From NCBI GenBank assembly GCA_030647435.1, contig JAUSJX010000069.1, positions 1-61,760 on the forward strand: 61,760 nt of DNA, written 5' to 3'. The notes beneath the pieces were generated by a model. The model ran no database searches, was not told the origin of the DNA, and worked only from the letters and a program-made list of their open reading frames with translations. Positions 59,314 through 61,760 of the stretch are shown in pieces (positions within the stretch are counted from its first letter, which is position 1; every line of letters starts with the position of its first letter). The translations under genes and the position numbers were made by a program. This stretch comes from Candidatus Rokuibacteriota bacterium. GTDB taxonomy: Bacteria; Methylomirabilota; Methylomirabilia; Rokubacteriales; CSP1-6.

Positions 59314-60236
59314 GCGCGCTCCGTCGGGATCTGGACGACTACCTCGTGATCCGCCGGGCGCTTGGTTTCAAGCTCGCGCGCGCCGGGCTCCTGCTTGCCG
59401 ACTTCGTCGCCCATCTGGAGGCGAACGAGGCCGACACGATCACCACCGACGCGGCGCTCGCGTGGGCGACCCGTCCCCCCAACGGCGCGTCGAACTGGTG
59501 GGCGCAGCGGCTGGCGGTGGTGCGGAGCTTCGCCCGTCACCTCCACGCCATCGACCCCACCCACGAGGTGCCCCCGCCCGGCCTGCTGCCGGGCCGGAGC
59601 CATCGGGCCACACCCTACCTGTACTCCGACCGCGACATCGCCGCGCTGATGGCCGCCGCCCGGGGGTTGCGCGCACCGCTACGGGCGGCCACCTTCGAGA
59701 CCCTGGTGGGGCTACTGGCGGTGACTGGTCTTCGCATCGGCGAGGCCCTTCGGCTCGACCGCGATGACGTCGACCTCGTCGACGGTGTCCTGGTGATCCG
59801 CCTCTCCAAGTTCGGCAAGTCGCGCGAGGTCCCCCTGCATCCGAGCACCGTCGACGCGCTCGCCGCCTACACCCGCGAACGTGATCGGCTCTGTCGCCGC
59901 CCAGTCGACCGGGCGTTCTTCGTGTCCACCGCCGGCACCCGGCTCCTCTACTGCAACGCGCACCTCGCCTGGCTCGACCTGGTCCGCCGAGCCGGACTCC
60001 AGCCACGCTCGGCGACGTGCCGACCCCGGCCGCACGATCTGCGCCACAGCTTCGCGGTGCGCACCCTGCTCGGCTGGTATCCAGACGGCGCCGACGTGCA
60101 CGCCCGCATGCCGCTGCTGTCCACCTACCTCGGCCACGTCCACCCCGGCAACACGTACTGGTATCTCTCCGCCGCCCCCGAGTTGCTCACCCTCGTCGTG
60201 GCTCGCCTCGACGCCACCGTCGGAGCACCGGCATGA
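59310..60236 (+). CDS. Tyrosine recombinase 2 of the trio (RitB-type)
   Basis: Recombinase of 308 residues. The N-terminal core-binding part reads LDDYLVIRRALGFKLARAGLLLADFVAHLE. Catalytic residues: Arg in VTGLRIGEALRLDRDDVDL near residue 149, HDLRHSFAVRTLLGWY near 246, and YLGHVHPGNTYWYL with the Tyr near 294. It follows recombinase 1 with a 4-bp ATGA overlap and overlaps recombinase 3 the same way, so the three proteins are made in fixed ratio and presumably act together. Confidence 0.92.
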   Translation: MSALRRDLDDYLVIRRALGFKLARAGLLLADFVAHLEANEADTITTDAALAWATRPPNGASNWWAQRLAVVRSFARHLHAIDPTHEVPPPGLLPGRSHRATPYLYSDRDIAALMAAARGLRAPLRAATFETLVGLLAVTGLRIGEALRLDRDDVDLVDGVLVIRLSKFGKSREVPLHPSTVDALAAYTRERDRLCRRPVDRAFFVSTAGTRLLYCNAHLAWLDLVRRAGLQPRSATCRPRPHDLRHSFAVRTLLGWYPDGADVHARMPLLSTYLGHVHPGNTYWYLSAAPELLTLVVARLDATVGAPA

Positions 60237-61222
60237 GCGCCCTCGCCCCCACCCTGCAGAGCTTCTTCACCGAGCGCATGCTGACCCAACGTCGGGCCAG
60301 TCCCAACACGGTGGCCTCCTACCGCGACACCCTCCGACTGCTGTTGGGCTTCGCCCAGCGCCGCACCGGCACGACGCCGTCCAAGCTGCAACTGGAAGAC
60401 CTCGACGCGGTGCTGATCGGCGCCTTCCTCGAGCATCTGGAACGTGAGCGCCACAACAGCGTGCGCACTCGCAACACCCGACTGGCCGCGGTGCACTCGC
60501 TGTTCGCCTACGCGGCCCTGCGCCACCCCGAGCACGCCGCGCTGATCCAGCGGGTGCTGGCCATCCCGGCCAAACGCACAGACCGACCGCTCGTGTCGTT
60601 CCTCACCCACGACGAGGTCGACGCGGTGCTGTCGGCGCCCGACCGCGATACCTGGGTCGGCCGCCGGGACCATGCGCTGCTCCTCGTCGCCGTCCAGACC
60701 GGCCTTCGCGTCACCGAGCTCACCTCCCTCACGTGCGCAGACGTGGACCTCGGCACCGGCGCCCACCTGCGCTGCCACGGCAAAGGCCGCAAAGAGAGGA
60801 TCACGCCCCTCACCACCCAGGCGTGTGGCGTCCTTCGCGTCTGGCTGGCAGAGCGTCGGGGAGAACCATGCGACCCGCTCTTCCCCAGCCGCCGACGCGG
60901 GCCCCTCAGCCGTGACGGCGTCGCCCTACTCGTCGCCAAGCATGCAGGCGCTGCCACGCAGCGCTGCCCATCACTGGGCGGCAAGACCGTGTCGCCACAC
61001 GTCCTGCGGCACACGTGCGCCATGTCTCTGCTCGCGGTCGGAGTCGACATCTCCGTGATCGCGCTCTGGCTCGGTCACGAAGGCGTCGAGACCACCCAGA
61101 TCTACCTGCACGCCGACCTCGCCATCAAAGAACGAGCCCTCGCCCGAACCGCCCCCGCCGGCACCACGCCCGGCCGCTACCGCGCCCCCGACTCGCTCGT
61201 CGCCTTCCTCGAAGCCCTGTGA
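60233..61222 (+). CDS. Tyrosine recombinase 3 of the trio (RitC-type)
   Basis: Recombinase of 329 residues. N-terminal SAM-like domain: LQSFFTERMLTQRRASPNTVASYRDTLRLLL. Catalytic residues: Arg in QTGLRVTELTSLTCADVDL near residue 161, HVLRHTCAMSLL near 257, WLGHEGVETTQIYLH with the Tyr near 289. The extended C-terminal tail RTAPAGTTPGRYRAPDSLVAFLEAL is a feature of this type. Its TGA stop overlaps the first bases of the right terminal repeat, so the element is fully packed. Confidence 0.92.
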   Translation: MSALAPTLQSFFTERMLTQRRASPNTVASYRDTLRLLLGFAQRRTGTTPSKLQLEDLDAVLIGAFLEHLERERHNSVRTRNTRLAAVHSLFAYAALRHPEHAALIQRVLAIPAKRTDRPLVSFLTHDEVDAVLSAPDRDTWVGRRDHALLLVAVQTGLRVTELTSLTCADVDLGTGAHLRCHGKGRKERITPLTTQACGVLRVWLAERRGEPCDPLFPSRRRGPLSRDGVALLVAKHAGAATQRCPSLGGKTVSPHVLRHTCAMSLLAVGVDISVIALWLGHEGVETTQIYLHADLAIKERALARTAPAGTTPGRYRAPDSLVAFLEAL

Positions 61223-61305
61223 TTATGCCGACTCCCTCAGCACCAAGTCCTTGTCCCACACGGCATGTGGCCGCCAACTCGGCATAATCCGCTGCTCGGC
61301 ATAAT
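61221..61305 (-). repeat. Right 85-bp terminal inverted repeat of the RIT element
   Basis: Complement of the left repeat with three differences. Ends at the host junction. Confidence 0.93.
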
Positions 61306-61760
61306 GGAGCTGGCAGCGTTGGATCACCGCGGCGTCGCCGAGGACATCGCCGAGGGCCTTGCGCAGCCCCTTGCCCCCGTCGATCACGCACAGCACCCGC
61401 CCGTCGAGCGTGAGCCCACGGGCCAGCAGGTCTTGCAGCAACTCGGTGCACACCACGGCGTTCTCCGTCGAGCCCAGGCGCAGCCCCAGCGGCTCCTTGG
61501 TCCCGTCGCGCGTGATCCCCAGGGCGACGATCACCGTCTGCTGCGCCACCACGACGCCGTCCATGAACAGGGCCACCACCTCGAGCCCCTCCAGGCGCCG
61601 CGTGAGCTGCTCCTGTAGCCGCTGCCGGGTCCGCCGCACCACGGTCCGGCTGACGGCGCTCTTGCTACTGCCGCGGGTGCGCCACCCGCTCGGTCGCGCC
61701 TCGAGACTGGCCTCGTACTGGCGCGTCGACACCCCGGCGAGGAGTTGCTGCATCATCCGC
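61304..61760 (-). pseudogene. IS256-family transposase, N-terminal part (cut by window edge)
   Basis: Reverse-strand frame MMQQLLAGVSTRQYEASLEA at the edge, then LEGLEVVALFMDGVVVAQQT with the first catalytic Asp and GRVLCVIDGGKGLRKALGDVLGDAAVIQRCQLH with the second, where the RIT element interrupts it. The start codon lies outside the window, since mutator-type transposases have about 100 more residues before this point. Together with 57499-57933 it would form a complete catalytic DDE set. Past the junction the frame continues 27 codons into the terminal repeat before a stop at 61223. Confidence 0.9.

Larger units (their letters stand above)
57934..61305. mobile_element. RIT (recombinase-in-trio) element inserted in an IS256 transposase
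   Basis: About 3.37 kb. Three tyrosine recombinase genes overlapping by 4 bp each are flanked by 85-bp terminal inverted repeats (57957-58041 and 61221-61305, 82 of 85 positions identical). The left end has 23 extra bases including a perfect palindrome. The host gene is cut between CAACTT and ATGGAGC (forward strand). Matches the published RIT design of three adjacent tyrosine recombinases plus inverted repeats. Confidence 0.88.

Overview
High-GC bacterial chromosome segment. Gene content (several SDR enzymes, a CaiB/BaiF CoA-transferase, six PEP-CTERM-type surface proteins, long TPR proteins, many palindromic intergenic repeats) suggests an environmental soil or sediment bacterium of the Rokubacteria/Methylomirabilota kind. 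This placement is an inference from content; no rRNA or other decisive marker is present, and no tRNA, rRNA or CRISPR array was recognised.

Region 1 (1-23.4 kb) is mostly ordinary metabolism: a truncated moeA carrying an in-frame 15-bp minisatellite, an RDD membrane protein, a DUF309 protein, an RRM RNA-binding protein with its own promoter and terminator, a radical SAM protein, a family B DNA polymerase with a TPR partner, a DsbA/FrnE-type oxidoreductase whose first active-site Cys codon is an in-frame TGA (probable selenocysteine), a lipoprotein hydrolase, an HtrA-like protein lacking its whole catalytic triad, a lipid/CoA-type cluster (SDR, YihY, CoA-transferase, SDR), a PhoD-like phosphatase, a DUF1003 protein and a large membrane protein. 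The cluster at 19.1-23.4 kb joins threonine synthase, a MoaD/ThiS-like sulfur carrier, a NIL-domain protein, an aminotransferase and a glycerate kinase, which suggests carrier-based sulfur amino acid synthesis.

Region 2 (23.4-57.4 kb) is accessory and repeat-rich. Five PEP-CTERM-type genes plus one two-gene unit each have a -24/-12 (sigma-54) type promoter, and four have strong terminators. They are interleaved with TPR proteins (one a PrsT-like lipoprotein), an orphan MacB/FtsX-type permease, HTTM and other membrane proteins, M48 peptidases (one intact, one decayed), two toxin-antitoxin modules, a GT4 glycosyltransferase and an FkbM methyltransferase. Nine copies of an about 80-bp palindromic element (ends GGGGTCAGGTCTTG) are scattered here, along with IS remnants, a complete 1346-bp IS with a 7-bp target duplication, and a shrunken copy of the TPR-permease operon. 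No exosortase gene is visible, so sorting would need machinery elsewhere.

Region 3 (57.5-61.76 kb) is a transposon inside a transposon: an IS256-family transposase gene is split by an element with 85-bp terminal inverted repeats carrying three overlapping tyrosine recombinase genes, the hallmark of a recombinase-in-trio (RIT) element. The window ends inside the IS256 gene.
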